From Salibacterium halotolerans (GTDB lineage: Bacteria > Bacillota > Bacilli > Bacillales > Marinococcaceae): a stretch of 64,000 bases of DNA. A model generated the notes under the pieces. That model made no database searches and had not been told where the DNA came from. It was given only the letters and a program-made list of their open reading frames with translations. Shown piece after piece: positions 41,691 to 51,987 of this stretch. Made by a program: the position numbers and the translations under genes. How positions within the stretch are numbered: the first letter of the stretch is position 1; each line of letters begins with the position of its first letter. The DNA lies in contig NZ_FOXD01000006.1 of NCBI RefSeq assembly GCF_900115625.1, positions 99,003 through 163,002 of the forward strand, written 5' to 3'.

Positions 41691-44114
41691 ATGGCTTTTC
41701 CCCACCAGGATATTGAAAAGAAGTGGCAGCAGTACTGGGAAAACAATACTATTTTCAAAACACCGGATCTTCCGGATTCAGGTAGTAAATTTTATGCGCT
41801 GGATATGTTTCCGTATCCTTCAGGTGCGGGGCTTCATGTCGGACACCCGGAAGGTTATACCGCAACCGACATCATTTCCCGCATGAAACGGATGCAGGGA
41901 TATCAGGTGCTTCATCCGATGGGATGGGACGCGTTTGGTCTTCCGGCGGAGCAGTTTGCGCTTGATACCGGAAAGAATCCCGGGGATTTCACCCAGGCCA
42001 ACATTGAAACCTTTAAACGCCAGATTAAAGCACTCGGGTTTTCCTATGACTGGGACCGTGAAATTAATACAACGGATCCCTCCTATTATAAATGGACGCA
42101 GTGGATTTTTATCCAGCTGTATAAAAAAGGACTGGCCTATGTTGATGAAGTGGCGGTGAACTGGTGCCCGGCGCTTGGAACGGTACTTGCCAATGAAGAA
42201 GTGATTGACGGACGCAGTGAGCGCGGGGATCATCCGGTGGAACGCAGGCCGATGAAACAGTGGATGCTGAAAATCACCGATTATGCCGACCGTCTCCTTG
42301 AAGATCTGGAAGACCTCGACTGGCCGGAGAGCGTAAAAGATATGCAGCGGAACTGGATCGGCCGTTCAGAAGGGGCGGAAGTCTATTTTGACATCGACGG
42401 TCATGATGAGACGTTCACCGCTTTCACAACCCGGCCGGATACATTATTCGGTGCGACTTACTGTGTGCTGGCACCGGAGCATGAGCTCATCGATGTGATT
42501 ACGACCGATGAGCAGAAGGACGCGGTAGAGACCTATAAGCGGGAAATCGGGACGAAAAGCGACCTCGAGCGGACCGAACTGCAAAAAGAGAAAACAGGTG
42601 TGTTTACTGGTGCCTATGCTGTTAATCCGGTCAACGGCGAAAAACTTCCTATCTATATTGCGGACTACGTTCTCGTCAGTTACGGCACCGGGGCAGTCAT
42701 GGCTGTTCCGGGACATGACCAGCGTGACTATGAATTTGCTACAGCGTTTGATCTCCCCATTGTAGAAGTCGTGGAAGGCGGAAATATGGAGCAAGAAGCG
42801 TATGAAGGCGACGGGCCGCATATTAATTCGCAGTTTCTAAACGGCCTTCATACAGAAGAAGCCATCTCCGCGATGACGGAACGCCTCGAACAGGAAGGCA
42901 GCGGAAAAAGAGAAGTCACGTACCGTCTCCGTGACTGGCTGTTCAGCCGTCAGCGCTACTGGGGGGAACCGATCCCGATGATTTACTGGGAAGATGGTTC
43001 TCTTTCCCCGGTACCTGAAGATGAGCTTCCTCTGGAGCTTCCGGAACTCGAAGAATTTAAGCCGTCGGGCAACGGTGAATCACCGCTTGCCAACGCAGAA
43101 GAATGGCTGGAAGTAACGGATCCTGCCACAGGTATGAAGGGACGGCGCGAAACAAACACCATGCCTCAATGGGCGGGAAGCTGCTGGTATTACCTTCGTT
43201 TTATCGACCCGGACAACGATGAGAAACTGGCGGATGAAGAAAAACTGAAACAATGGCTTCCCGTTGATATTTATGTCGGCGGCGCCGAGCATGCCGTGCT
43301 GCACCTTCTGTATGCCCGCTTTTGGCATAAAGTGTTGTATGACATTGGTGTTGTGCCGACGAAAGAGCCGTTTCAACGACTATACAACCAAGGTATGATC
43401 CTTGGGGAGAACAACGAGAAAATGAGTAAATCCAAAGGGAATGTCGTCAATCCGGATGATATTATCAGAACACATGGTGCTGACACACTCCGTCTGTATG
43501 AAATGTTCATGGGACCGCTTGAAGCGGCAGTGGCCTGGTCGGAAAACGGCCTGGACGGCGCCCGTCGTTTCCTCGACCGCGTATGGCGGATATTCACGGA
43601 TGAAAAACAGACGCTGTCCGATGCCATTACGGAAACCGGCGGTAACGAAGAGTTTGAACGGACGTATCACAAGACAGTGTACAAAGTGACGGAAGAATTT
43701 TCGCACCTCCGCTTCAACACCGGGATCAGCCAATTGATGGTGTTCATGAATGAAGCCTATAAACAGGACACACTCCCAAGACCGTCAATGGAAGGCTTCG
43801 TTAAGCTGCTTGCACCGGTAGCACCGCACATTGCTGAAGAAATATGGGAACTTCTCGGACACGAGGAAACCATTGCTTATGAGCCTTGGCCGTCGTATGA
43901 TGAGAATATGCTCGTGGAAGATGAAGTGGAAATTGTACTTCAGATTAACGGGAAAGTACGCGCTAAAGCGGTTGTACCGAAAGACGCCGATGAAGAGCAG
44001 CTTGAAACGCTTGCGAGAAACGATGAAAAGATCAGCGGAGAGATTGACGGAAAGACCATCCGCAAAGTCATTGCCATCCCTGGCAGACTCGTTAATATTG
44101 TCGTCGCAGGATAA
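41691..44114 (+). CDS. leuS: Leucyl-tRNA synthetase
   Basis: An 807-aa class I aminoacyl-tRNA synthetase. The HIGH-type motif is [12 protein letters not shown], the KMSKS motif is [12 protein letters not shown], the CP1 editing domain contains [13 protein letters not shown], and a C-terminal anticodon/TIGR domain ends the protein. AAAGGAGG lies before the ATG at 41691; a longer reading from 41655 adds 12 residues without a ribosome site. Regulation is probably by the hairpin in its leader. Confidence 0.97.
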   Translation: MAFPHQDIEKKWQQYWENNTIFKTPDLPDSGSKFYALDMFPYPSGAGLHVGHPEGYTATDIISRMKRMQGYQVLHPMGWDAFGLPAEQFALDTGKNPGDFTQANIETFKRQIKALGFSYDWDREINTTDPSYYKWTQWIFIQLYKKGLAYVDEVAVNWCPALGTVLANEEVIDGRSERGDHPVERRPMKQWMLKITDYADRLLEDLEDLDWPESVKDMQRNWIGRSEGAEVYFDIDGHDETFTAFTTRPDTLFGATYCVLAPEHELIDVITTDEQKDAVETYKREIGTKSDLERTELQKEKTGVFTGAYAVNPVNGEKLPIYIADYVLVSYGTGAVMAVPGHDQRDYEFATAFDLPIVEVVEGGNMEQEAYEGDGPHINSQFLNGLHTEEAISAMTERLEQEGSGKREVTYRLRDWLFSRQRYWGEPIPMIYWEDGSLSPVPEDELPLELPELEEFKPSGNGESPLANAEEWLEVTDPATGMKGRRETNTMPQWAGSCWYYLRFIDPDNDEKLADEEKLKQWLPVDIYVGGAEHAVLHLLYARFWHKVLYDIGVVPTKEPFQRLYNQGMILGENNEKMSKSKGNVVNPDDIIRTHGADTLRLYEMFMGPLEAAVAWSENGLDGARRFLDRVWRIFTDEKQTLSDAITETGGNEEFERTYHKTVYKVTEEFSHLRFNTGISQLMVFMNEAYKQDTLPRPSMEGFVKLLAPVAPHIAEEIWELLGHEETIAYEPWPSYDENMLVEDEVEIVLQINGKVRAKAVVPKDADEEQLETLARNDEKISGEIDGKTIRKVIAIPGRLVNIVVAG

Positions 44115-44115
44115 A

Positions 44116-44154
44116 AAAAGCAGCCGTTCCTCTACAATAGGAGCGGCTGCTTTT
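44116..44154. terminator. Bidirectional terminator between leuS and ytfP
   Basis: AAAAGCAGCCG-TTCCT pairs with AGGAG-CGGCTGCTTTT and has A and T tracts on its two sides. Confidence 0.88.
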
Positions 44155-44156
44155 AT

Positions 44157-45434
44157 CTACGAAAGAGACTGTGACATGGAAGATTCCGCTGCGGCCATGC
44201 CGGCGGTATAGCCAGTGGAAAAGGCGCATGTAATGTTAAAACCGCCCGTATAGGCGTGAATATCAAGAATCTCGCCGCAGAAAAAGAGACCGCCGGTGAT
44301 TTTGGATTCCATCCGCTTCGGCTGGATTTCTTTAATGGAAATACCGCCTCCGGTAACAAAGGCATCTTCAATCGATAAGGTGCCGTTCACATCAAACCGG
44401 AAGTCTGTCAAAGCCTGTGCAAGACTGCGAAGTGCGTCATTGGGCACGTCCTGCAAAGGTTTGGACTCCGGTATGCCGGAGCGCTCCAGAAAGAAAGCCA
44501 GAAGCCGTTCCGGCGCCATCTGTTTTAAAGCATTTTTGGCGGCTTTGGCGCCGTCTTTTCTCTTGGTGCCGGCAAGGTTCTGAAACATGGCTTCGGCATT
44601 GGTGTCCGGAAAGAGGGAGAGCCCCATCGGAATAGTGGATGTCTCATTTTTTTTCAGTGCTTTCACGACGTACTGGCTGCATCGCAGCACAATAGGGCCG
44701 GAGATGCCGAAATGCGTGAAAATCATATCGCCGCGGTGGGTCTTTATTTTCTTTCCTTTTGGCGTATAGACGGTAAGCGCGACATTGGACAGGGACAGGC
44801 CCTGAAGCGTTTTGTCCTGGATAAAGGAAGCCGCTGATGTGATGGGAACTTCTGTCGGGTACAGTTCTGTAATCGTGTGACCCGCTGCTTGTGCCCAAGG
44901 GTAACCATCCCCGGTGCTGCCGGTGTTGGGCACTGACTTCCCGCCTGTTGCAACGATGACGGAAGCGGCTTCGAGCACTTCTTTGTTATCAAGTGTCATG
45001 CCGGTCACGCGGCCGTTTTCAAAGGTGAGAGATTCTACTTTCGTCTGAAGCCGTATCTCGACTCCGAGTTCTTTTATTTTCTGGAGCAGAGTCTGCACGA
45101 CGGTCATAGCTTTGTCATTAACCGGAAACATGCGGCCCATGTCTTCTTCTTTCAGTTCAATGCCGAGGTCTTCGAAGAAGGAGATAATGTTTTCGTTATT
45201 AAAAATCGAAAACGGGCTGTGCATAAACCGTCCGTTACCCGGAATGTGTTCGATTAATTCTTTCTGCTCCATCCGGTTTGTTACGTTACAGCGCCCGCCG
45301 CCGGAGATGGCAAGCTTACGCCCCAGCTTTTTTCCTTTATCAACGATGAGGACGCGGGCGCCCTGCTGCGAAGCGGCTACAGCTGCCATTAATCCAGCCG
45401 GTCCGCCCCCGATAATGATAGTGTGATAAGTCAT
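44157..45434 (-). CDS. ytfP: FAD-dependent oxidoreductase, HI0933/YtfP family
   Basis: A 425-aa flavoprotein: TIIIGGGPAGLMAAVAASQQG (FAD dinucleotide fold), LGRKLAISGGGRCNVTN, ATGGKSVPNTGSTGDGYPWA and the C-terminal GLFFCGEILDIHAYTGGFN motif typical of HI0933-like proteins. The reaction is not known for most of the family; some relatives reduce bile-acid intermediates or act on flavin-linked substrates. It is a single gene convergent with leuS. Confidence 0.9.
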   Translation of the reverse strand: MTYHTIIIGGGPAGLMAAVAASQQGARVLIVDKGKKLGRKLAISGGGRCNVTNRMEQKELIEHIPGNGRFMHSPFSIFNNENIISFFEDLGIELKEEDMGRMFPVNDKAMTVVQTLLQKIKELGVEIRLQTKVESLTFENGRVTGMTLDNKEVLEAASVIVATGGKSVPNTGSTGDGYPWAQAAGHTITELYPTEVPITSAASFIQDKTLQGLSLSNVALTVYTPKGKKIKTHRGDMIFTHFGISGPIVLRCSQYVVKALKKNETSTIPMGLSLFPDTNAEAMFQNLAGTKRKDGAKAAKNALKQMAPERLLAFFLERSGIPESKPLQDVPNDALRSLAQALTDFRFDVNGTLSIEDAFVTGGGISIKEIQPKRMESKITGGLFFCGEILDIHAYTGGFNITCAFSTGYTAGMAAAESSMSQSLS

Positions 45435-45530
45435 GTGTATTCCCGCCTTATTTAATCAATTCCACTATAAATGATACGCTTACGTTATACAGAAAGAAAG
45501 AGGTTGTCAAAGCCTGGAGGAGGATATGGA

Positions 45531-45944
45531 ATGCTTGAAAAAATGACCATCCGGACAAAACAGCATGACGACATGGTGGATGTAACAAATGATATACAGC
45601 AGTGGGTGCACAACCAAAACATACAGAGCGCTATCCTTGTCGTATACTGCCCTCACACAACCGCCGGCATCACCGTTAATGAAAACGCAGATCCGGATGT
45701 GAAACACGATATGCTCATGAAACTCGATGAAGTGTACCCGTGGAATCATCCGAAATACCGGCACGGCGAAGGAAATTCGGCCTCCCATCTGAAAGCATCC
45801 ACGGTCGGTACCCAGCAGACATTGATCGTGGAGCGGGGGCGGATTGTGCTCGGTACATGGCAGGGTGTTTATTTCTGCGAATTTGACGGTCCGCGCACAC
45901 GTTCCATGTACGTAAAGGCCATCCCCGATACAAAGGAAGTGTAA
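45531..45944 (+). CDS. YjbQ/UPF0047 family protein
   Basis: A 137-aa protein with [38 protein letters not shown] and [15 protein letters not shown], the full UPF0047 signature. Members are reported to have weak thiamine-phosphate synthase activity and their main role is unsettled. GGAGGAGG precedes the ATG at 45531. The murJ-like gene follows 66 bp later in the same direction. Confidence 0.9.
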   Translation: MLEKMTIRTKQHDDMVDVTNDIQQWVHNQNIQSAILVVYCPHTTAGITVNENADPDVKHDMLMKLDEVYPWNHPKYRHGEGNSASHLKASTVGTQQTLIVERGRIVLGTWQGVYFCEFDGPRTRSMYVKAIPDTKEV

Positions 45945-46010
45945 ACGCGCAGATTGTGGTAAAATGTCGACGGACGTATACTTTCAGTCATGACAATGGG
46001 AGTGGAAAAC

Positions 46011-47651
46011 ATGCCCGATTCTAATAAATTTTTACGGGGCACGATGATATTGTCGCTGGCCCAGTTTTCATCCAAGTTTCTTGGAATGATTTTTGTATTT
46101 CCGTTTGCTGCTCTCGTCGGGCAGCAGGGGCTGGCACTTTATCAGTACGGTTACCAGCCTTACACGATTTTATTAAGCCTTGCCACACTTGGTGTACCGA
46201 TGGCGGTGTCCAAGTTTGTTTCCAAATATAATGCGCTCGGGGACTACCGGACAGGCCGGCGCCTGTTTCAATCCGGACTTGTTATTATGAGCCTGACGGG
46301 GCTCGCGGCGTTTCTCGGCTTGTTTTTTATGGCGCCGGTTGTCGCAGGATGGATTATTCCGAGTCCGGATGCTGCAGGCGGCAATGATATAGAGGCCGTC
46401 GTTTTCACGATACGAATGGTCAGCACGGCACTTCTTTTAGTACCTGTGATGTCGATTATCCGCGGTTATTTCCAGGGGTTTCAGTCGATGGGGCCGACAG
46501 CGGTCTCCCAGGTGGTGGAGCAGGTGGTGCGCATCACCTTCATACTGGCCATGGCATTCGCCGTTCTCCATATATTCGGCGGAGAGAGGGGAACTGCTGT
46601 CGGTTTTGCCACATTCGGCGCGTTTGTGGGCGGCCTTGGTTCGCTGCTCGTCCTGATCATGTACTGGAAGAAGCGGCACCGCCATCTGGAGCGGGAAGTG
46701 GAGCAGAGTACGGTGGATCACAATATTTCGCTGCCCTCGATGTACAAAGAGCTGCTTGCCTATGCGCTGCCTCTTTCTTTTGTGGGCCTTGCCATTCCGC
46801 TGTTTCAGTTGGTCGATCTGTTTACGTTCAACAATGCATTGACGGCGTCGGATGCTTTCATACAGAGTGAAGCAGAAACCGCATATGGGGCTTTTTCAGG
46901 TTCGGCCCATAAACTTATTCTCATTCCGGTCGCTGTGGCGACAGCGATGTCTGTTACGCTGATTCCCGCCATCACCAGTGCGTTTACAAACGACAGCAGG
47001 GAGCTTTTGCAGCGTCAGATCACGCAGACGTACCAGATTATTCTATTTCTCGCCGTGCCGGCATCAGCCGGTCTGATGGTTTTATCCTACCCCACCTTTG
47101 CCGTTCTGTTCGGCATGGATGATATGCAGCTTGGCGGTCACATCTTAAGATATTATGCTCCGGCGGCCTTGTTTTTCTCCGTTTTTTCGGTGACGGCAGC
47201 GGTTCTGCAGGGAATTAACCGGCAGCGTTTTGTTGTGACGTCCCTTCTTATCGGACTTTGCATAAAAGCTGCCACCGCTTATCTGTTCCTGTATTATATG
47301 GGGCCTGTCGGCGGCAGTTTCAGTACACTTGCCGGCTACGTTGCCGCTGTTGGAATCAACATATGGGGAATTGGCCGTTTTACGTCGTTTCACTACGGAA
47401 AATTGGTGAAGCGCCTGCTTTTAATTACCGCGCTCACCCTGTTGATGACAGCCGCTGTTGTCATTGTCAAAGAAGGGGCAAAGACTATGTTTCCGCTGGA
47501 CTCCTGGCATCATGCGTTTTTCGTCGAATGTTTCAGTGTAGCGGTCGGAGCCGGCCTGTACCTTGTTCTAAGTGTGAAAACCGGACTGGCCGGTGTTATT
47601 CTGGGAGGTCGTTTCCCTTTTCTGAAACGGACGAAAGACTTGCCGAAATAA
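46011..47651 (+). CDS. ytgP: Lipid II flippase, MurJ/YtgP family
   Basis: A 546-aa membrane protein with 14 helices of the MOP superfamily. Recognisable blocks: LGVPMAVSKFVSKYNALGDY, a PVMSIIRGYFQGFQSMGPTAVSQVVEQ segment and LIPVAVATAMSVTLIPAITSAF. B. subtilis YtgP is its lipid II flippase MurJ, feeding peptidoglycan synthesis. The ATG at 46011 follows GGGAGTGG; a longer form from 45990 is possible. It is followed by a SEDS-family gene, which fits a cell-wall function. Confidence 0.92.
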   Translation: MPDSNKFLRGTMILSLAQFSSKFLGMIFVFPFAALVGQQGLALYQYGYQPYTILLSLATLGVPMAVSKFVSKYNALGDYRTGRRLFQSGLVIMSLTGLAAFLGLFFMAPVVAGWIIPSPDAAGGNDIEAVVFTIRMVSTALLLVPVMSIIRGYFQGFQSMGPTAVSQVVEQVVRITFILAMAFAVLHIFGGERGTAVGFATFGAFVGGLGSLLVLIMYWKKRHRHLEREVEQSTVDHNISLPSMYKELLAYALPLSFVGLAIPLFQLVDLFTFNNALTASDAFIQSEAETAYGAFSGSAHKLILIPVAVATAMSVTLIPAITSAFTNDSRELLQRQITQTYQIILFLAVPASAGLMVLSYPTFAVLFGMDDMQLGGHILRYYAPAALFFSVFSVTAAVLQGINRQRFVVTSLLIGLCIKAATAYLFLYYMGPVGGSFSTLAGYVAAVGINIWGIGRFTSFHYGKLVKRLLLITALTLLMTAAVVIVKEGAKTMFPLDSWHHAFFVECFSVAVGAGLYLVLSVKTGLAGVILGGRFPFLKRTKDLPK

Positions 47652-47781
47652 AAACAAGGTTCAAAACAGGGACCGGGTTCTCTTTTTCACGGAGGACCCC
47701 GGTGGTATAATATACTAACGCCCGTCTGCCGGGATGGAATACAATTATGCTGAAGGGACGTGCAATCACCCTGGAGGTACT

Positions 47782-48936
47782 ATGAAAACGAGACGTTACA
47801 AAGACTATGACTGGTGGTTAATATCTGCAGCTATGCTGCTGGCCATGTTCGGTGTCATCATGATTTTCAGTGCCAGTTTTCCACTTGCCATTGATATGTA
47901 TGATGATCCTGCACACTTTTTCAAAAGACAGCTGATCTGGCTGGCTCTCGGTAGTGTACTGCTGTTCTTTTTTATGCACTTCCGTTATGAGGGGCTGAAG
48001 AAGCTGTCTCCATTTCTGATTGCCGGAACGATACTGCTTCTTATCCTCGTGCTTCTCGTCGGAACGACAATCCGCGGAGCAACGAGCTGGATTTCCATCG
48101 GTCCGCTAACCATTCAGCCGTCGGAATTCGTGAAGCTGGCGGTGATTATTTATCTGGCCCAGGTTTACTCCCAGAAACAGGCTTACATCAATAAGTTTAT
48201 CAGTGGTGTGCTGCCTCCGCTTGTGCTCGTTGTGGTTGTGTTCTCACTCATTATGCTTCAGCCGGACCTTGGTACGGCGGCCGCCATTTTAATGACAGCT
48301 GGGATCATTGTTTTTCTCTCCGGTGCAAAAATGAGGCATTTGACAGTTCTTGGTCTTTTATCCGGCGGGGTTATTACGTACTTTGCGCTTAGTGAACCCT
48401 ACCGTGTGCAGCGTCTGATAGCTTTTCGTGATCCATTTGAAACAGCGGAGCGTGCCGCTGATAATGCCTATCAGCTTGTCCAATCGTACATATCCATAGC
48501 ACATGGCGGACTTACCGGTACAGGTCTTGGACAGAGCGTGCAGAAGATGCACTATCTGCCTGACCCTCATACCGACTTTATTCTGGCGATAGTCGCAGAG
48601 GAGCTTGGTATTTTCGGGATCGGTTTTGTTCTGATCTGCCTGTTGACGATTGCCTGGAGAGGGATAAAAGCGGGGATACGCTGCCGCAAAACATTTGGAA
48701 CGCTGCTGGCTTTCGGGATTGTTTTTCAGATTGTCAGCCAGTCCATTGTGAACGCCGGCGCGGCAACCGGACTTCTGCCGATTACAGGACTTCCGTTTCC
48801 GTTTTTAAGTTACGGTGGATCGTCCATGCTGGTCTCTATGGCAGGCATTGGTATTCTGGCTAATATTTCACGAGAAGGAAAACGGGTAAAACAGGCCCGG
48901 GAAGAACAGGCTGCAGAGGGGAGAGAGTATGGGTGA
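47782..48936 (+). CDS. SEDS family peptidoglycan polymerase (FtsW/SpoVE/RodA type)
   Basis: A 384-aa polytopic protein with ten helices and SEDS motifs: FSASFPLAI, GATSWISIGPLTIQPSEFVKL, a LGTGLGQSVQKMHYLPDPHTDFI block containing the catalytic-region Asp, and TGLPFPFLSYGGSSML. It should polymerise lipid II with a partner class B PBP. The ATG at 47782 follows GGAGG. Its position after the flippase resembles a SpoVE- or FtsW-like role; exact assignment among paralogues is not possible here. It overlaps the next gene by 4 bp. Confidence 0.9.
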   Translation: MKTRRYKDYDWWLISAAMLLAMFGVIMIFSASFPLAIDMYDDPAHFFKRQLIWLALGSVLLFFFMHFRYEGLKKLSPFLIAGTILLLILVLLVGTTIRGATSWISIGPLTIQPSEFVKLAVIIYLAQVYSQKQAYINKFISGVLPPLVLVVVVFSLIMLQPDLGTAAAILMTAGIIVFLSGAKMRHLTVLGLLSGGVITYFALSEPYRVQRLIAFRDPFETAERAADNAYQLVQSYISIAHGGLTGTGLGQSVQKMHYLPDPHTDFILAIVAEELGIFGIGFVLICLLTIAWRGIKAGIRCRKTFGTLLAFGIVFQIVSQSIVNAGAATGLLPITGLPFPFLSYGGSSMLVSMAGIGILANISREGKRVKQAREEQAAEGREYG

Positions 48937-49673
48937 GAGCTGATAAGTTACTGGCAAATACCGGATTTGGGACAAGAAAAGATGTCAAAAAACTGTTGAA
49001 GCAGGGAGCCGTGACGGCTGATGGAGAAAAAGTGAAAAGCGGAGCGGTCCACCTGGATCCGGACACACAGAAAATAGAAGTGAAAGGGGAACCGCTCGTT
49101 TACCGTGAGTACATTTATCTGTTGATGCATAAACCGGCCGGTGTTATCTGCGCAACCGAAGATGAGCTTCATGAAACAGTGCTGGACATTCTGGAATGGG
49201 AAGATGTCGTCCGCAGCCCATTTCCGGTTGGGCGGCTGGATAAGGATACGGAGGGGCTGCTTCTGCTCACGAATGACGGGAAGTTCTCCCATGCGCTGAC
49301 GTCACCGAAGAAAGGCGTACCGAAAATATATGAGGCACTGCTGGATCAGCCGGCGTCAAAAGAAGATGCCGAAGTGTTCTCCAGTGGTGTAACTCTTGAT
49401 GATGGTTATCGCACCAAACCGGCTGACCTCCAGCGGTTTCCGGAAGATCCGGACCGGGTCCGCATAACGATAGGGGAAGGTAAATATCATCAGGTGAAAC
49501 GGATGGTTGAAGCAGTGGGAAAAAAGGTTCTCTATTTAAAACGTATTCAGATCGGTTCTCTGGAACTTGATGAAGAGTTGGAAGCCGGGGAGTACCGTGA
49601 GATGGAAGAAGAAGAAGTCCAGCAGCTGCTGGACGAAGCCTATCATCGTGACAAAAAGGAACCGCCGCGCTGA
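48933..49673 (+). CDS. ytzG: RsuA/RluB-family pseudouridine synthase (YtzG type)
   Basis: A 246-aa enzyme: N-terminal S4 RNA-binding domain (RADKLLANTGFGTRKDVKKLL) and a catalytic domain with GRLDKDTEGLLLLTND, whose Asp attacks uridine, and GKYHQVKRM. It probably modifies 16S rRNA U516 as RsuA does. It starts with GTG at 48933, overlapping the stop of the SEDS gene (GTGA). The C-terminal acidic stretch ends in RDKKEPPR. Confidence 0.9.
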   Translation: MRADKLLANTGFGTRKDVKKLLKQGAVTADGEKVKSGAVHLDPDTQKIEVKGEPLVYREYIYLLMHKPAGVICATEDELHETVLDILEWEDVVRSPFPVGRLDKDTEGLLLLTNDGKFSHALTSPKKGVPKIYEALLDQPASKEDAEVFSSGVTLDDGYRTKPADLQRFPEDPDRVRITIGEGKYHQVKRMVEAVGKKVLYLKRIQIGSLELDEELEAGEYREMEEEEVQQLLDEAYHRDKKEPPR

Positions 49674-49698
49674 ATAAACAGCCCGGCGGTTCCGTCTT
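49658..49698 (+). terminator. Probable terminator of the ytgP-SEDS-ytzG operon
   Basis: GGAACCGCCG pairs with CGGCGGTTCC across 16 nt, followed by GTCTTTA; the stem starts inside the last codons of ytzG. The T tract is weak. Confidence 0.55.
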
Positions 49699-49722
49699 TA
49701 TACGTCCTGTGTCATAAGTCTA

Positions 49723-49941
49723 TCAGGATACTTTCACTTTTTTCTTTGTCAATGTCCATTTCCCTCTGGAAGGGCTGTGCACTAAACGATTGTATTCCAG
49801 CACATTCAGATCCCGCTGAATCGTCCGCTGGGTGATTCCGAATTCGTCAACCAGTTCGCTCGTTGTCACCGTTCCTTTCTCTTTGATATAAAGATAAATC
49901 GATTTTACCCGGGTGATCATGCGGTCGGTTGATGGCCTCAA
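49723..49941 (-). CDS. ytzE: DeoR-type HTH-only regulator (YtzE-like)
   Basis: A 72-aa protein that is only a winged HTH: VTTSELVDEFGITQRTIQRDLNVL with flanking helices and no effector domain. B. subtilis YtzE has the same form. The start is probably TTG at 49941 after AAGGAG; an internal ATG at codon 8 is the alternative. It could be a small DNA-binding regulator of neighbouring genes, for which there is no direct evidence. Confidence 0.8.
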   Translation of the reverse strand: MRPSTDRMITRVKSIYLYIKEKGTVTTSELVDEFGITQRTIQRDLNVLEYNRLVHSPSRGKWTLTKKKVKVS

Positions 49942-50148
49942 AAAACCACTCCTTAGCTTTAATGAATGGGGGAGGTCGCCTCCCGGGGCACTGGTATCAT
50001 GCTGTTATTCATCTGCATTGACAGGAAAACGATGCAGCGGTCATGGTGTGACGAAATAGTGTGATATCAGCCAAAGCATAAATGGTACAAATGTATTTCC
50101 AACCTATCAATGGCCCCTTATGTTGTAACTGCATTATACAATATTTCC

Positions 50149-50230
50149 TGCGCATGCGCAAAGCACATGAAAGTGGTTTTCGCAACACTTAATAAAAAAT
50201 ATAGAAAAGTCATATTTTTTATTAAGTGTT
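50149..50230. repeat. Two perfect palindromes in the gap between ytzE and the cysteine synthase gene
   Basis: TGCGCATGCGCA (50149-50160) is a 12-bp palindrome. AACACTTAATAAAAAATAT (50184-50202) and its exact complement (50212-50230) form a 19-bp perfect inverted repeat with a 9-nt centre. There is no gene from 49942 to 50279. The long arms are not GC-rich like the terminators here, so another role such as protein binding or an element end is possible. Confidence 0.8.
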
Positions 50231-50231
50231 T

Positions 50232-50274
50232 ACAAAAAAGAAGGAAGCATCCGGTATCATCCCGTGATGCTTCC
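50232..50274 (-). terminator. Terminator of the cysteine synthase gene
   Basis: On the minus strand GGAAGCATC pairs with GATGCTTCC and is followed by TTCTTTTTT. Confidence 0.85.
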
Positions 50275-50279
50275 TATTT

Positions 50280-51218
50280 TTAATTTCCGCTGTACTGAAA
50301 GAGGTCGGTGGAGAGGTAGCGTTCTCCTGTGTCGCAGGCGATAACTACGACAACTTCATTCGGCTTCATGCGACGGGCTGTCTCCATGCCGGCATAACAG
50401 GCTGCCCCCGTGGAAGGACCGACGAGAATCCCTTCGTCCCGGGCAAGTCCCCGCGCTGCTTCATAAGCATCTTCATCGGAGATTTTATAGATATAATCGT
50501 AAATATCCTGGTTTAACACCGGTGGTATAAATCCGGGGCTTGTCCCAACCAATTTATGCGGACCCGGACTTCCTCCCGATAAAACGGGGGATCCTTTCGG
50601 CTCAACGACGTGGATCGCTGCTTCCGGGTAATAGGACTTCAGCGTTTCTCCGGTTCCGGTGACGGTTCCGCCCGTACCTGATGCGGCAACAAAAGCTCCG
50701 AGCGTTTTGCCGAGTTCATCCATCGCTTCTTTAATTTCTTCTCCCGTTCCTCCGCGGTGTGCATCGGGGTTATCCTCATTTTCAAACTGCATCGGCATAA
50801 AGCCTGCAGGTAGTTCTTCCACCAGTTCATGGGCTCTTTCAATCGCACCGGGCATTTTTTTATTGCCCGGTGTGAGTTCCACTTCCGCTCCGTACGCTTT
50901 AAGTAGATTAATACGTTCGCGGGACATCGTGTCCGGCATAACCAAAATAGAGCGGTACCCTTTCGCTGACGCATTCATGGCAAGGCCGATACCGGTATTG
51001 CCCGACGTTGGTTCAATGATAACAGAATCCGGCCGCAGCAGACCTTTTTTTTCCGCCTGCGCAATCATATTGTTGGAAGCGCGGTCTTTTACGCTGCCGC
51101 TTGGATTCTGGAATTCGAGTTTTACATATACATCGGCTCCGTCGGCGGCGGGGAGCCGGTTCAGTTTAACAAGGGGAGTGTTCCCAACTAAATCTGACAT
51201 ATTGGATACAACTTGCAT
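50280..51218 (-). CDS. cysK: Cysteine synthase A family protein (O-acetylserine sulfhydrylase)
   Basis: A 312-aa fold-type II PLP enzyme: VGNTPLVKLNR, PSGSVKDRASNNMI (PLP Lys), EPTSGNTGIGLAM, GTGGTVTGTGE and PKGSPVLSGGSPGPHKLVG. It makes cysteine from O-acetylserine and sulfide. The ATG at 51218 with AAAGGAAG upstream is preferred over GTG 51227. B. subtilis has both CysK and the similar YtkP; the position in this yt-type region would fit YtkP, so the exact paralogue is open. Confidence 0.9.
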   Translation of the reverse strand: MQVVSNMSDLVGNTPLVKLNRLPAADGADVYVKLEFQNPSGSVKDRASNNMIAQAEKKGLLRPDSVIIEPTSGNTGIGLAMNASAKGYRSILVMPDTMSRERINLLKAYGAEVELTPGNKKMPGAIERAHELVEELPAGFMPMQFENEDNPDAHRGGTGEEIKEAMDELGKTLGAFVAASGTGGTVTGTGETLKSYYPEAAIHVVEPKGSPVLSGGSPGPHKLVGTSPGFIPPVLNQDIYDYIYKISDEDAYEAARGLARDEGILVGPSTGAACYAGMETARRMKPNEVVVVIACDTGERYLSTDLFQYSGN

Positions 51219-51385
51219 AATGGACACTTCCTTTTGATCATATCGAATGCACTACTTATCTTAACATATTCCCGGTTTTTACTTCTATTTGCACAAACGA
51301 GGCCGTTTGTTTCTGAGTTTAGCCAAGCAGGAGATCATCCGATATAATAGGGAGAAGAAAGGAACGTCACCGAAGGAGGATTATC

Positions 51386-51949
51386 ATGGAACCGCATTAT
51401 TTTACCGGACTCGCCCTGCCCGCAGAGGTAAAAGAAAAGATGGCTGCGTGGACCCGGGAAGCAGCGCCAAGCCTCTCATTTAAAAACTGGGTACATCCTG
51501 AGGATTACCATATTACCCTGTTTTTTCTTGGTGCAGCTGATACATCTACTGTTCAACAGACAATAGAATTACTGCACCACAGCTGTGCCGCATCTTCCGT
51601 GTTTACGATGCAGGCAGGCGGAATAGGATATTTCGGTCCCCGGAAGGTGCCGAAGGTTTTGTGGGCGGATACAAGCTGTCCGGAAGAATTGCAGCACCTC
51701 CAGCAGCGTGTCGCCGGAAGCTGTGTTTCGGCGGGCTTTACGGAAGAGAAACGAAAATACCGCCCCCACATTACGTTAGCCCGGAAGTGGACCGAAACTT
51801 TTTCATTTTCCGAGCGTTTCGACTATCTGCCAGCGCTCGAAACGATGGAATGGACGGTAAAAGAAGCTGTCCTTTTCCGGACGCATCCACACCGCACGCC
51901 GAAATATGAGAGGGTGGAAACCTTTCCGCTTGCCCCGGGGCCGGGATAA
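51386..51949 (+). CDS. thpR: RNA 2',3'-cyclic phosphodiesterase (2'-5' RNA ligase family)
   Basis: A 187-aa two-histidine phosphoesterase with the paired motifs HITLFFL (about residue 50) and HITLARK (about 130), and the start PHYFTGLALPAEVKEKM. It hydrolyses cyclic phosphates on RNA or nucleotides. This is the ytlP position in B. subtilis. GGAGG lies before the ATG. The cidA-cidB genes follow in the same direction. Confidence 0.9.
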   Translation: MEPHYFTGLALPAEVKEKMAAWTREAAPSLSFKNWVHPEDYHITLFFLGAADTSTVQQTIELLHHSCAASSVFTMQAGGIGYFGPRKVPKVLWADTSCPEELQHLQQRVAGSCVSAGFTEEKRKYRPHITLARKWTETFSFSERFDYLPALETMEWTVKEAVLFRTHPHRTPKYERVETFPLAPGPG

Positions 51950-51987
51950 AGTAAAAGACAGAGAACCAGGATTGTAGGGGATAAAAC

